Assembly (NCBI GenBank): GCA_029260735.1
Contig: JAJDCR010000077.1
Span: 46,097-110,096 of the forward strand
Length of the DNA stretch: 64,000 bases
DNA from: Planctomycetota bacterium
GTDB taxonomy: Bacteria; Planctomycetota; Uabimicrobiia; Uabimicrobiales; Uabimicrobiaceae
Direction: 5' to 3'
Shown piece by piece: positions 1 through 7,640 of the stretch; positions within the stretch are counted from its first letter, which is position 1; each line of letters starts with the position of its first letter. The notes beneath the pieces were generated by a model. The model had not been told where the DNA came from. It saw nothing but the letters and a program-made list of their open reading frames with translations, and ran no database searches. A program made the position numbers and the translations under genes.

Positions 1-1
1 A

Positions 2-79
2 CCTTACGTTGTTATTAAAGGAGACTGGGAGAAGCGTTTTGAAATGGCCATTGCAGAGGTTGAAAAATTATTTGCTTGA
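2..79 (+). CDS. C-terminal fragment of an unidentified protein
   Basis: Frame 2 is open from the left edge and stops at TGA 77-79, giving 25 residues ending in DWEKRFEMAIAEVEKLFA. The amphipathic ending 'GDWEKRFEMAIAEVEKL' resembles the last helix of some P-loop nucleoside-kinase or NadR-like ATPases, but 25 residues are too few to assign a family. The start lies outside the window. The next 136 bases up to the hydrolase gene show no feature. Confidence 0.5.
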   Translation, partial: PYVVIKGDWEKRFEMAIAEVEKLFA

Positions 80-215
80 AGAAGAATCAGATGTTCTTAA
101 AATGATTTTGATACACTATCTAGATCAAAGATGTAAATTTTTGGATTTGCATAAACAGTGCGTGTAAGTAAAAAAAAGTCTCTAGATTTACTCTCTAAAA
201 TGAAAGAAAAAACAA

Positions 216-1169
216 ATGGCACTTAAAAAAAAGAAAATGTGGTTCTGTATATCCTTGGCGATGTTAGCCATTTTAGGCTTAGTGGGCACGACAATCTACT
301 TTTTCTTTCCTCAGTGGCTAGTCGCTCTCAACTATACAAGCTATGAGTGGCAAGCGGGAGTTAATGACAAATCTATAACCGTACAAGAGTATCAAACGAG
401 CTACTACCAAGGAGAAGCAGGAGAGCCCTTAGTTCTAATTCACGGATTTGGGGATAGTAAAATTTCATTTATACAATCTTCTCAGCTATTATCTTCCCAC
501 TACCAAGTAATTCTACCAGAGGTTCCCGGATTTGGAGAAACGGAGCGTAATCCTAATCGAGATTACAGCATTCGCTCTCAAGTAGAATTTTTCCACCAAT
601 TGTTTAAAAGCATCGGATTAACAAGTTTCCATCTGGGCGGCAATTCTATGGGAGGACATATTGCAACTGCTTATACTCTGGCCTATCCAAAGCAGGTAAA
701 GAGTTTAATTTTACTGAATGCCTCAGGACTCCAAGTCAAAAAAGAACTGCCTTATCAACCACAAGGGAAACCTGTCAAAACAGTGGAAGATTTTCGTAAG
801 TATACCCAAGAACTTTTCTACCAAGTACCTTCGATCCCAAAACCTATTGAGGCTTACTTTGTCGCCCAATCCGCAAAAAACTTTAGCTGGTTTAATAATA
901 TACGTTCTCACATAAGAGAAGGGGACGATTACCTTCTCAACCAACGGATTGACCAAATAAAGTGCCCTACTTTAATCATCTGGGGAGATCACGACACCGT
1001 AGTTTTACCTGCTGTAGGAGAACTATATCATAAGAATATCACTGGCTCAGAGTGGATATTGCTAAAAAACTGTGGCCACCTTCCTCAATATGAACGCCCT
1101 CAACAAACGGCGGAGTTAATCCATAAATTTTTGCTATCGCACAGCACAAATTTACCGAGTAATGAATAA
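216..1169 (+). CDS. Membrane-anchored alpha/beta hydrolase
   Basis: 317-residue serine hydrolase with a single N-terminal membrane segment (residues about 9-32, after a lysine-rich MALKKKK start), so the catalytic domain probably faces the periplasm. The oxyanion motif HGFGD (76-80), nucleophile elbow GNSMGG with Ser144, acid Asp260 in WGDHDTVVLP and His288 in CGHLPQYERP form a complete alpha/beta hydrolase triad. The pattern is that of the MhpC/haloperoxidase-like group (lipases, C-C bond hydrolases, esterases); the substrate cannot be predicted. The ribosome binding site is weak (a run of AAAGAAAAA), and Met8 at 237 is an alternative start. It stands alone, with about 160 non-coding bases after it. 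Confidence 0.85.
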   Translation: MALKKKKMWFCISLAMLAILGLVGTTIYFFFPQWLVALNYTSYEWQAGVNDKSITVQEYQTSYYQGEAGEPLVLIHGFGDSKISFIQSSQLLSSHYQVILPEVPGFGETERNPNRDYSIRSQVEFFHQLFKSIGLTSFHLGGNSMGGHIATAYTLAYPKQVKSLILLNASGLQVKKELPYQPQGKPVKTVEDFRKYTQELFYQVPSIPKPIEAYFVAQSAKNFSWFNNIRSHIREGDDYLLNQRIDQIKCPTLIIWGDHDTVVLPAVGELYHKNITGSEWILLKNCGHLPQYERPQQTAELIHKFLLSHSTNLPSNE

Positions 1170-1252
1170 CTACACTACAAAGTCAACTTTCTCGCATATT
1201 CTATAAAAAGAACGTCATCGAATTCTATACACCAAAGGTTATAAAATCAGCA

Positions 1253-1293
1253 CCCCAGGATAAAGTGAGCCAAAGGCGAGCGATCTCCTGGGG
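1253..1293 (+). other. Inverted repeat downstream of the hydrolase
   Basis: CCCCAGGA at 1253-1260 pairs with TCCTGGGG at 1286-1293 across a 25-base loop and is followed by an A-rich run rather than a T run. It could be a weak terminator for the upstream hydrolase or a structured leader of the next gene, whose TTG start is 39 bases downstream. Confidence 0.35.
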
Positions 1294-1331
1294 CAAAAAA
1301 TAATATTTGCACGCCTAGTTAGGAAATCCCT

Positions 1332-2321
1332 TTGTCTCAAGAAAATTTTAAATATATCCAAAACCCTTCATTAAAAACAGTCTGGTCCCATTGGTCGGGA
1401 AATCCTACCTTCCAAGACAGGTTTTTGTACCCCGAAAAACCTTTTCGCAACTCAATAAAAAAAGTTTTACGTTGGCAGCTTTTTCCAAATCCCCAAGCGA
1501 AAGAAAAACGCCACGATTCCTGGACTCTTCCAGTGCGTAAGAATTCCGCAATTTTAGAGAGCAAAGAAGATTTTATTTTGTGGCTAGGTCATGCTACCTT
1601 CGTTTTTCAATTTCAAGGGGTTCGTTTCATTACAGACCCTGTCTTTTTTGATTTACCCCACTATCCTCGGCAAATTGAGTTTCCTTTTCCCCTAGAGAGC
1701 CTAATAAATATCGACTATATTCTTCTCTCTCATGACCACCGAGATCATTGTGATATAAAGAGCCTGCGCCTTCTCATGAAGCAAAACCAAGCCAAGATTC
1801 TTGCTCCTTTGCATTTAGGGAGACTACTCCCATCTCTCTGTTCTCCCGACAAAATCCAAGAGGCAGGTTGGTACCAAGCATACAAAATGAAAGAGAATGA
1901 ACCTGAGGTAATTTTTCTGCCTGCGCGGCATTGGTGCCGTCGAGGGTTAGGGGATTTTAACCGCATTTTATGGGGAAGCTTTCTTTTACGCACAAATAAA
2001 GGGAATATCTATTTTGGGGGAGATAGTGCTTTAGGAGGCCATTTTGAGCAAATCGGAAAACTCTTTCCTATTGATTTAGCTATTTTAGGGGTAGGCTCCT
2101 ACCAACCTGATTACATTATGCAAGAGAGTCATATGAACCCAGAAGAAGCCACTCTTGCCTGGAAGAAACTGGGGGCCAAGACTCTCATTCCTATGCACTA
2201 TGGCACCTATGATCTAACCAATGAACCCTTAGGAGAACCGTATCGCCGAATCAAAAATTGCTTTGCCGATAAAGAGGAGTACTTGAAGATTTTGGAGGCA
2301 GGGGAAGGATTTTTCTTGTAG
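1332..2321 (+). CDS. MBL-fold metal-dependent hydrolase, NAPE-PLD-like
   Basis: 329-residue metallo-beta-lactamase-fold hydrolase closely matching the N-acyl-phosphatidylethanolamine phospholipase D-like branch. The metal signature HDHRDH is at residues 134-139, preceded by the family's WLGHATFVFQ and FITDPVF blocks and followed by PARHWCRRG, IYFGGDSALGG, SHMNPEEA and MHYGTYDLTNEPLGEP. These features are expected to bind two Zn ions. Family members hydrolyse phospholipid-type phosphodiesters; the bacterial role is generally unknown. The start is a TTG preceded by AGGAAA (1321-1326), and no upstream ATG fits. No signal peptide is visible, so it is probably cytosolic. Confidence 0.88.
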   Translation: MSQENFKYIQNPSLKTVWSHWSGNPTFQDRFLYPEKPFRNSIKKVLRWQLFPNPQAKEKRHDSWTLPVRKNSAILESKEDFILWLGHATFVFQFQGVRFITDPVFFDLPHYPRQIEFPFPLESLINIDYILLSHDHRDHCDIKSLRLLMKQNQAKILAPLHLGRLLPSLCSPDKIQEAGWYQAYKMKENEPEVIFLPARHWCRRGLGDFNRILWGSFLLRTNKGNIYFGGDSALGGHFEQIGKLFPIDLAILGVGSYQPDYIMQESHMNPEEATLAWKKLGAKTLIPMHYGTYDLTNEPLGEPYRRIKNCFADKEEYLKILEAGEGFFL

Positions 2322-2340
2322 GCTTAATTTTGCTCCCAAA

Positions 2341-2435
2341 AAATGAAATAAAAAAAACCTTCTCCTCTCAACTCTTGGCTAAAAAAAGATCTCCCCTTAT
2401 CCATGAAATGGGTAAAATTTCATTTAGTGTAATTT
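2341..2435 (+). promoter_or_regulatory. Upstream region shared with the paralogue at 40.9 kb
   Basis: This stretch resembles the region at about 40706-40799, which sits at a comparable distance upstream of a paralogous pseudopilin-like gene. The best block is 2412-2435 against 40776-40799 (20 of 24 bases identical, core TAAAATTTCAT). Conservation of non-coding sequence together with the genes suggests a shared promoter or regulator site carried along in the duplication. No clear -35/-10 pair is visible. Confidence 0.45.
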
Positions 2436-2492
2436 CATAAAAAATGCATTAGGAATTAGGTGGATTTAAATCACAACAACAAGGTATTTTTT

Positions 2493-3032
2493 ATGAAACG
2501 GTATATTCAAATGGAAAAAACTAAAAATCCTCTAAAAAAGATTAATTATCCGCTTATTATCATTATCTCCGCTCTCGTTTATCTTTTTTATTCCCTTTTC
2601 GCCTCTATTTTCGAAGTTCGTCGGAACCATCCTAGCAGCTATGCTCATGGAACGGTTAAGAGTTTTTCTACAGCTGCAGCTACTTATGCTGCGAACAACG
2701 ATGAGCAAATCTTTTTTGAAAATGGAACCACTGATTTTGGGGATTACTTTGCTCATGTTTCTCCTAAAGGAAGCTATGTATTCACATATTTTGCCAGTGA
2801 AAATAGGGGGAAATATCTCTATTTTGCAACTCCTATGAATCCTGACTACGACAAATATGCTATTCTTGCCGATGAGTCCAATAAATTTTACAAAGCATAC
2901 ATGGATCAGAAAACAATAGATAAGCTCCTGCGAAAAGGAGAAAATTTTGTTCGGGTAGAAGTGGACTGGACAAAAGAAGGAAGGAAGAGGATAAAAAGGA
3001 TTGATTTTGAGGAGTGGACTAGGGAATATTAG
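2493..3032 (+). CDS. Pseudopilin-like membrane protein, paralogue 1
   Basis: About 180 residues: a charged N-terminus, one long hydrophobic segment (INYPLIIIISALVYLFYSLF) and a soluble C-terminal domain. After the membrane segment comes a block (AHGTVKSFSTAAATYAANNDEQ) that resembles the helix of type II/IV pseudopilins in which 'SNEASAIGSLRTI..AQATYA' follows the processing site. The GFTLIE prepilin peptidase motif is missing, so it may be a degenerate, uncleaved pilin-like protein. Two homologues lie at 40873-41496 and 41596-42195. ATG 2493 is preceded by AAGG at 2480-2483; ATG 2511 corresponds to the paralogue starts. Function unknown. Confidence 0.7.
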   Translation: MKRYIQMEKTKNPLKKINYPLIIIISALVYLFYSLFASIFEVRRNHPSSYAHGTVKSFSTAAATYAANNDEQIFFENGTTDFGDYFAHVSPKGSYVFTYFASENRGKYLYFATPMNPDYDKYAILADESNKFYKAYMDQKTIDKLLRKGENFVRVEVDWTKEGRKRIKRIDFEEWTREY

Positions 3033-3072
3033 ACTTACAAGGAAGGTTTATCTGGAATCATTTAAAAAGCTT

Positions 3073-3226
3073 ATCTAAAACTGCTCTAAACACCATGTCC
3101 TCTGGAGGGTGAGGCTCCTGCCGAACAGGGGATGTAATTGGCCCTTGATATTTTTATCCCAGCACATCCCCGGCGCGGCAGGAGCCTTGCCCTCCAGTGA
3201 ACATAGTGTTTAGAACGATTTTAGGC
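3073..3226. repeat. 154-bp palindromic repeat (MITE/REP-like)
   Basis: Two 63-base arms, 3073-3135 and 3164-3226, are inverted copies of each other with no gaps and about 80% identity, separated by a 28-base loop. Shared blocks include TCTAAACAC, CTGGAGGG, GGCTCCTGCCG and GGGGATGT. The right arm recurs at about 42128-42190 in the paralogous gene, and a shorter relative (GGCAGGATTCTTGCCTTCC) lies at 35513-35531. No open reading frame is inside. It behaves like a dispersed miniature or REP-type element and could also act as an RNA hairpin at the end of the preceding gene. Confidence 0.8.
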
Positions 3227-3268
3227 AAGACGACTTCTTCGCTTTAGTTAATCCAAGCTAACATGGCC

Positions 3269-4678
3269 CTACTCCCCTTGGCGAGGAGCAGACATTTGGG
3301 CAAATTTCTGTTCGCATTCGCTGTAGGCGTTTGCTCCGACATTGTCTTTGCTCGGAGTGATCACCAAGATACCTACCTGGGCCTTCTCAATGACATTCTT
3401 TTCAATTTCCGCTTCGGTTCCCGGAAAAGTCCAGATTCCGCATTTCTTGTGTTGGACAATGCGGTTTTCTTTGATGACGGCTTTACTTTCTCCGACGAGA
3501 AAAATTCCCACTTCTCCATTTTCTTTACAAATGTTACCGATGATTTGAGGAGCAGAGGAGTCGCTACACGATATAGCCCACTTGAGATTTCCTTGAAGGA
3601 TATTATCGTTAAGTTCACCCCGGGCGTTCCCTTCATAGCGAATGCCTTCTGTGTTATTTCCAATAATATTTTTCCGAATAGTCGGGGCAGCGTTATCTCG
3701 AACGAGAATGCCGCAGACTTGGTTGCCGATAAACTTACTGTTTGTGATTTGAGATTGGTTATTACCAGAGCTGATTAGTCCCACTCTACGATGATTGCGC
3801 ACTTGGTTATTGTTAAAATTAACATTACTATTGAAGATAAAAATCCCTTGCTCAGCGTTGTCATGGATATCATTACCTTCCATATCGACCTGAGAATCAA
3901 GAATAGCAACTGTGTCTTTTCCAAAGCACTCAAAGATTTCACAATCGTGAATAACTCCTTCTGCTCCTTGAAAGAACAGAAGAGCTCCTCCGATAATAAC
4001 ATTGCTCCCGGAGTCAGAAAGCTCATAGGAGCCCGATTCGTTGATCGATACTTCAATGCCCGCTCCTCCAGAAATTTGACAATGCTCAAAAATTCCGTAA
4101 GCGGAAGCTCCTGAGAGAGTAATATTGTCCCAACCGGCCTCTCCTGAAATTCGGATAGGTTGGTCGGCTGTCCCTTTTGCAATAAAGTTTCCTTCGCAAA
4201 TAACACCACATTGATCAAACTCTATTGTGGTTCCCGGCTCAAGAATAAAAGAGCCACTAGGAGAAATTTCAATACTCTCCTCGATAGAGTATTTTCCTGC
4301 GCTAAGATGAACTCTGTCGTTTATCATTGTAGGGATAGCATCACCAGGATTAAGTTCTTGGTCAAAATGATCGCTTGAGTTACTTGTGTTTGATTCCTCT
4401 TCCCATTCTGATTCTTCTTTGCCCCAACTTGAATTTTCTTCTACTTCCTCTACTTCAGCTTTTACTTCGTTTTTTTCAGGAGTAATAACTTCTTCAATCT
4501 CAGAAAGTGGGAGAGTTTCTTCTACGGGGGAAGTTTGATTTTCTGCAACGACCAACTCATTGCTTCTATTCTCCGAGATAGGTTTGAGAGAAAACTGAAA
4601 CCTATCAAAGGGCTGCTCTTGGGAGACACAGCCCAGTAGAGTAGCTAAGAAAAGCCAAATCCATAGTTTTTTTGTCAT
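3269..4678 (-). CDS. Parallel beta-helix repeat lipoprotein
   Basis: 469 residues. The N-terminus MTKKLWIWLFLATLLGC ends in a lipobox (LLGC), so Cys17 should be lipidated. An acidic, Ser/Glu-rich linker (about 40-110) precedes a right-handed parallel beta-helix made of many short units with repeated 'N.i..n...GI.i...' pattern, as in the NosD/PbH1 family (for example EGNDIHDNAEQGIFIFNSN, RKNIIGNNTEGIRYEGNA). Such helices commonly bind or cleave polysaccharides; no catalytic residues can be assigned. The start overlaps the stop of the ABC ATPase gene by four bases, so it is the third gene of a coupled trio. Confidence 0.82.
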   Translation of the reverse strand: MTKKLWIWLFLATLLGCVSQEQPFDRFQFSLKPISENRSNELVVAENQTSPVEETLPLSEIEEVITPEKNEVKAEVEEVEENSSWGKEESEWEEESNTSNSSDHFDQELNPGDAIPTMINDRVHLSAGKYSIEESIEISPSGSFILEPGTTIEFDQCGVICEGNFIAKGTADQPIRISGEAGWDNITLSGASAYGIFEHCQISGGAGIEVSINESGSYELSDSGSNVIIGGALLFFQGAEGVIHDCEIFECFGKDTVAILDSQVDMEGNDIHDNAEQGIFIFNSNVNFNNNQVRNHRRVGLISSGNNQSQITNSKFIGNQVCGILVRDNAAPTIRKNIIGNNTEGIRYEGNARGELNDNILQGNLKWAISCSDSSAPQIIGNICKENGEVGIFLVGESKAVIKENRIVQHKKCGIWTFPGTEAEIEKNVIEKAQVGILVITPSKDNVGANAYSECEQKFAQMSAPRQGE

Positions 4679-5430
4679 TCTACCGCCACCTCTTCTTCTT
4701 CTTTTTCTTCTTCTTCTGCCGTCAGTTCTAGAAAAATTTCTTCTAGGCGAGCCTCGCGTTGAAGCTTTTCCCTTAATTCCGCTAAGGTTCCTAAGACGAT
4801 AAGTTCGCCTCGGTTAAAGATACCTATTCTCGTTGCCGTTTGTTCTGCTACATCCAAACTGTGAGTAGACATAAAGACAGCACCTGTTTTGGCCTGCTCT
4901 TGAAAAATATTTTTAACAATGACGGCACTGCGAGGATCAAGACCAACCATCGGTTCATCGACTATTAAAACTTGAGGCTTGTGAATTAAAGCGGAGGAAA
5001 AAACTACTCGTTGTTTCATACCATGTGAGTAATTCTCCGTAAGTTCATCCACATAGTCTTTTAACTCAAAAAGATCGATCAAACGCTCTACTTCTCGGTT
5101 CATCTCTTTTTCGTCGATTCCATGCATCGCTCCGACAAATTTGATAAACTCACGTCCCGTTAGTTTATCATACAGGTAAGGTTGATCAGGAACATAAGCC
5201 AAACATTTTTTTGCCTCAATGGTCTGAGAAACCATGTCATAGCCACAAACTGTCAGTTTTCCACTAGTTGGTTGGAGAAGACCCACCAAGGACTTTATGG
5301 TCGTCGTTTTTCCCGCTCCATTAGGTCCAAGGAAAGCAAAAATCTCTCCCTTTTTGATTTCCAAACTTAGATTTTTTACCGCAATTTTCTCTCCAAAACG
5401 TTTAGAGAGGTTTTCAATTTTGATCATCAT
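4675..5430 (-). CDS. ABC transporter ATP-binding protein
   Basis: 251-residue ATPase subunit of the CcmA/NatA type: Walker A GPNGAGKTT (about 35-43), Q-loop region, signature YSHGMKQR, Walker B VLIVDEPMVGLD, and H-loop STHSLD. It presumably powers export by a membrane partner. No permease of the usual ABC2 type lies beside it; its neighbours are a one-span membrane protein (upstream) and a beta-helix lipoprotein (downstream), both overlapping it by four bases (ATGA), so the three are translationally coupled. The C-terminus is a Glu-rich tail (EEEEKEEEE). The start is supported by the overlap. Confidence 0.92.
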   Translation of the reverse strand: MMIKIENLSKRFGEKIAVKNLSLEIKKGEIFAFLGPNGAGKTTTIKSLVGLLQPTSGKLTVCGYDMVSQTIEAKKCLAYVPDQPYLYDKLTGREFIKFVGAMHGIDEKEMNREVERLIDLFELKDYVDELTENYSHGMKQRVVFSSALIHKPQVLIVDEPMVGLDPRSAVIVKNIFQEQAKTGAVFMSTHSLDVAEQTATRIGIFNRGELIVLGTLAELREKLQREARLEEIFLELTAEEEEKEEEEVAVE

Positions 5431-6311
5431 TGACCTTCCTTATTCTTTTTGACGGGAGTCTTTATTTTTGTGGCTTCATCTTCTTTTGGATCTCGGATAA
5501 AAGTAAAATTAAGGACTTCGTGCTTAAGGACACGGCCCTCTTTATCGACCCAAGAGCTAGAGCTAAGAAGCCCAAAGTCGGTCCGAACAACATGAACGGT
5601 ATGCTCCTCTTTATTCCAAAAAAGCTCATCTTTACTTAAAACTTTTGAGCTAACTTCGCGATACTTTTGGGTAAGAGCATCAAACCAACGCATCCGAAAT
5701 TCTTCCCCTACTTTTAAATTCTTGGGCACACTCACTGGCTCAAAGCTATTCATAAACATTGTTCCCGAAGGAACAGGAACTTCTCGTTTTTGCTTTTCTC
5801 CATTTTGCTCTAAGGAAAGAACAAACCGACCAGGTTTCATTTCTCCTTCGCATTGGAGGTCAAAAATATTCGACTTTAACTGAAAAAAAAGATCTTTGAG
5901 CTGAAAATCAGGTCCGACCAAAGCTCTCGACTTTAAGCCTATCACAGCTTTGTTTTCTTCTAGCTCGGGCAACCCCAACATTTTGCTTAATTGCTTCATA
6001 TTGACGCCACTGGCTTCATCGGCCTCAAGTTTGACTCTAGTGTTGAGCTCATAGGTACCATCGGGCTGAGGAATCGTAATAGACTCGATGTAACCCAGTT
6101 CTTTGACCTGACTAGAGCCATAGTAAATCAGCATTCTATCGCTCTGTGCTTCTTTTAGAGGCTTTAGTGTTTGCTCATAGCCCGTTTGATGAGTGCTGGA
6201 GAGGTAGGCAAAAAATTCTCGCCAAACAAGAGAGGAAAGCATAAAAATCCAAAAAGCAATGATGATACCCGAAATAAAAATTCTTTTTCTCTGGGGCTGG
6301 GGGGAGGTCAT
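5427..6311 (-). CDS. One-span membrane protein with large extracytoplasmic domain
   Basis: About 294 residues from ATG 6311, which is preceded by AAGGAA with a 6-base spacer; an in-frame ATG at 6353 lacks this. A single N-terminal membrane segment (IFISGIIIAFWIFMLSSLVW) anchors a mainly beta-strand domain with no motif I recognise. It is the first gene of the trio with the ABC ATPase and the beta-helix lipoprotein and may be the membrane partner or an adaptor of that transporter, although it lacks a multi-span permease topology. Function is not assigned. Confidence 0.75.
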   Translation of the reverse strand: MTSPQPQRKRIFISGIIIAFWIFMLSSLVWREFFAYLSSTHQTGYEQTLKPLKEAQSDRMLIYYGSSQVKELGYIESITIPQPDGTYELNTRVKLEADEASGVNMKQLSKMLGLPELEENKAVIGLKSRALVGPDFQLKDLFFQLKSNIFDLQCEGEMKPGRFVLSLEQNGEKQKREVPVPSGTMFMNSFEPVSVPKNLKVGEEFRMRWFDALTQKYREVSSKVLSKDELFWNKEEHTVHVVRTDFGLLSSSSWVDKEGRVLKHEVLNFTFIRDPKEDEATKIKTPVKKNKEGQ

Positions 6312-6593
6312 AAATGTTCCTTTTCTCGTAAGGGAACTCTGAAATCTTATCATATCTATAACTATAACATAACTATCAAGAGCAGGAGCAAGAGCAGTCA
6401 GGAATTGTACTGTATATCAAAACGGCTTGCAACGAAAAAACTGCCAACAGTTTTTTTCCTTTTTCCTATATTTTTTTTTCGAAAAAAAAAAAGAAATTGG
6501 TTACAATAGGAAATCTAACAAAATGTTTAGTTTATATGTTTTAGTAGATCTCTATTTATACATTTGAGAGATCTATCAAAAGGAGGACAGAGA

Positions 6594-7526
6594 GTGAAGA
6601 GAATCATTTTTTTTGTTTTATTACTATGTTTTGTAAGCCTGAGCTTACAAGCCCAAGTCTTAGTTCGCTCAGATAATGACTGGGGTGGATTTTTAAGTAA
6701 ACCAAGCGACATCGATCTGGGAGAGCTTAGATCTAAATTTCGCAGTGATTTAGATACGGTTGTCATGGTTCACGGCTTCAACAACAGCCCTAGTGGAGCC
6801 AAAAGTAGTTTTCAGGTATGTACCTCAAATTTACGCAAACATATCGGAGAGAGAAACTACGTCGGATTTTATTGGCCCTCTAATACTTTAATTGACTTTG
6901 GAAAAGCTGTTTCCAATGCCAACGAAAGTGGCCCCTACTTAGTCCACGTACTAGGAGAGATTAGTCGCTGGTACGGAAACAGTTCTCGTAAAATTCATAT
7001 TATCTCTCATAGCCTAGGCGGACGTGTTCTTTTAAGCACTTTAAAACAAAATGAAATTCGTTTTGTTAAACTAGGTCAGTGCTTTAGCATGGCAGCAGCG
7101 GTTCATTCTAATATTTACACTAAATCCTTTAGTAAAACCAATGATGCTCCTGAAAGAACTTGGGTTTATTACTCAAATGGAGATGGGGTTCTAAAATACC
7201 TTTATGCTCTTTACCACTGGCTCTTTGAAATGAACATAGCAAGTGACTCTGATTATGACAAGTTCATGTCTTTGACTCTAGATGAAAAACTAAAGTATAT
7301 GGATGAACTTTATAAAAAACACAATAACGGTGTTGCTCCCCCAAGTTCTTTTGATCAATCATTGCTAGAAGCGATCCAAAGAAGCTCTCAGGATGCAATG
7401 GGACTTGTCGGATGCAAACCTTTGGTTGGCAAAGTCACAAATGTAGAAGTAACTAAGTTTGTCAATGGACATACTTACTGGTCAAACTCTAAAATGATGG
7501 AGTTAATCGGGGCCAAACTACGCTAA
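6594..7526 (+). CDS. Secreted alpha/beta hydrolase, DUF900-like
   Basis: Start chosen at GTG 6594, because a strong AAGGAGG (6580-6586) sits eight bases upstream; translation gives a classic signal peptide (VKRIIFFVLLLCFVSLSLQAQ). The mature protein has MVHGFNNSP (oxyanion region), the nucleophile elbow SHSLGG, and a helical cap, matching the DUF900-type lipase/esterase group ('HGyn....a..r......' then SHSMG). About 310 residues. A near-perfect terminator follows immediately, so it is monocistronic. Substrate unknown; probably periplasmic or secreted. Confidence 0.82.
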   Translation: MKRIIFFVLLLCFVSLSLQAQVLVRSDNDWGGFLSKPSDIDLGELRSKFRSDLDTVVMVHGFNNSPSGAKSSFQVCTSNLRKHIGERNYVGFYWPSNTLIDFGKAVSNANESGPYLVHVLGEISRWYGNSSRKIHIISHSLGGRVLLSTLKQNEIRFVKLGQCFSMAAAVHSNIYTKSFSKTNDAPERTWVYYSNGDGVLKYLYALYHWLFEMNIASDSDYDKFMSLTLDEKLKYMDELYKKHNNGVAPPSSFDQSLLEAIQRSSQDAMGLVGCKPLVGKVTNVEVTKFVNGHTYWSNSKMMELIGAKLR

Positions 7527-7530
7527 AAAA

Positions 7531-7570
7531 ATGGGGAGGGATTACTCCCTCCCCATACACGTGTTTTTTT
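7531..7570 (+). terminator. Rho-independent terminator of the DUF900-like hydrolase
   Basis: An 11-bp perfect stem, ATGGGGAGGGA (7531-7541) with TCCCTCCCCAT (7546-7556), and a four-base loop, followed by a T run at 7563-7570. Confidence 0.9.
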
Positions 7571-7597
7571 GACAAACGTTTTCTAAAACGCCATTAT
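7569..7597 (+). promoter_or_regulatory. Sigma-70 promoter for the membrane protein at 7641
   Basis: TTGACA at 7569-7574, a 17-base spacer and CATTAT at 7592-7597. It begins at the T run of the preceding terminator. A second TTGACA (7611) with TATCTT (7634) is too close to the ATG to be convincing. Confidence 0.6.
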
Positions 7598-7640
7598 TTT
7601 TGATTAGCTCTTGACAAAATTTGGACTTTTGTATATCTTC

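Noticed and set aside
3790..4378. Several plus-strand ORFs opposite the beta-helix lipoprotein
   Set aside because: They are shadows of the repeats of the minus-strand gene, with no ribosome binding site or recognisable motif.
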